Positions 6,063-6,366 of a DNA stretch of 6,366 nucleotides are shown here, piece after piece. The notes under the pieces are model-generated. The model saw nothing but the letters and a program-made list of their open reading frames with translations, was not told the origin of the DNA and did no database searches. The stretch lies in NCBI GenBank assembly GCA_002369495.1, contig DFFD01000216.1, positions 260 to 6,625 of the forward strand, written 5' to 3'. The DNA is from Lachnospiraceae bacterium UBA3785. Its GTDB lineage: Bacteria; Bacillota; Clostridia; Lachnospirales; Lachnospiraceae. A program made the position numbers and the translations under genes. Each line of letters starts with the position of its first letter. Within the stretch, counting starts at the first letter, position 1.

Positions 6063-6366
6063 ATGGAACTGAATCTGAGAGAAAAATACACCTATGATGC
6101 TGTCTCCCTCGGCGAGGTCATGCTTCGCCTTGATCCGGGCGAAGGCCGGATCCGCACCGCGAGAAGCTTCCGCGCATGGGAAGGCGGCGGCGAGTACAAC
6201 GTTATCCGCGGCCTGCACAAGTGCTTCGGCCTGAAGACGGCTGTCCTCACGGCTTTTGCCGACAATGAGGTCGGTCTCCTCATGAAGGACTTCATCGAGC
6301 AGGGCGGCGTTGACACTTCCTTCATCTACATGAAGAAGACGGACGGCATCGGCCGCATCTGCCGCA
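6063..6366 (+). CDS. kdgK: PfkB-family sugar kinase, probable 2-keto-3-deoxygluconate kinase, C-terminus cut by window edge
   Basis: The first 101 codons of a PfkB/ribokinase-family kinase are visible; a complete member would be about 310-350 residues, so roughly two thirds lie beyond the window. The N-terminus has the family's opening strand DAVSLGEVMLRLDP (12-25), the glycine motif GGGEYNVIRGL (41-51) that lines the sugar site, and the following TAVLTAFADNEVG segment (59-71). It would phosphorylate KDG with ATP to make KDPG, the substrate of the aldolase just upstream. That assignment rests mainly on the neighbour. AGGAG at 6051-6055 is 7 bases before ATG, and the gap from the aldolase stop is only 16 bases. 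The ATP-binding and catalytic-Asp region (GAGD motif) is outside the window, so activity and exact substrate cannot be judged. Confidence 0.82.
   Translation, partial: MELNLREKYTYDAVSLGEVMLRLDPGEGRIRTARSFRAWEGGGEYNVIRGLHKCFGLKTAVLTAFADNEVGLLMKDFIEQGGVDTSFIYMKKTDGIGRICR

Overview
The window looks like a chromosomal segment of a fairly GC-rich Firmicute, most likely a clostridial (Lachnospiraceae-type) gut or rumen anaerobe. The evidence is strong AGGAGG-type ribosome binding sites, sigma-A-like promoters, a perfect consensus match to a CcpA cre site, a Bacillus-type (class I) dihydroorotase and a clostridial-style hexuronate degradation cluster. The taxonomic call is an inference from gene content and signals. 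No mobile element, CRISPR array, tRNA or rRNA is visible.

Layout. Left edge to 1091 (minus strand): the N-terminal 363 codons of a tandem-domain polyphosphate kinase 2 (polyphosphate:AMP phosphotransferase type), cut by the window edge. 1092-1312: an AT-rich divergent promoter region. 1313-2581 (plus): pyrC, a complete dihydroorotase. 2578-3465 (minus): a complete AraC-family regulator that converges on pyrC. Their stop codons share the tetramer TTAA, and an apparent pyrC terminator lies inside the regulator's last codons. 3466-3628: a divergent control region between the regulator and the next gene. 3629-5251 (plus): a UxuB-type D-mannonate oxidoreductase (fructuronate reductase). 5252-5407: an intergenic block with an A-tract plus hairpin (a terminator only when read on the minus strand), a near-perfect promoter and a cre site. 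5408-6046: KDPG aldolase. 6063 to the right edge: the N-terminal third of a PfkB-family sugar kinase, inferred to be 2-keto-3-deoxygluconate (KDG) kinase.

How the genes fit together. The right half encodes steps of the hexuronate (Ashwell) pathway: fructuronate to mannonate (UxuB), then KDG to KDPG (kinase), then KDPG to pyruvate plus glyceraldehyde-3-phosphate (aldolase). Mannonate dehydratase (UxuA) and uronate isomerase (UxaC) are not in the window. The divergent AraC-type regulator is the obvious candidate activator of uxuB, whose promoter has a good -10 but a poor -35. The aldolase-kinase pair has its own strong promoter and looks carbon-catabolite repressed. The left half (PPK2 and pyrC) is nucleotide and energy housekeeping, functionally unrelated to the right half.

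No undescribed multi-gene system is apparent. The points most worth a second look are regulatory: the hairpin/promoter/cre composite before the aldolase, the pyrC terminator embedded in a coding sequence, and the repeat-rich divergent control region.
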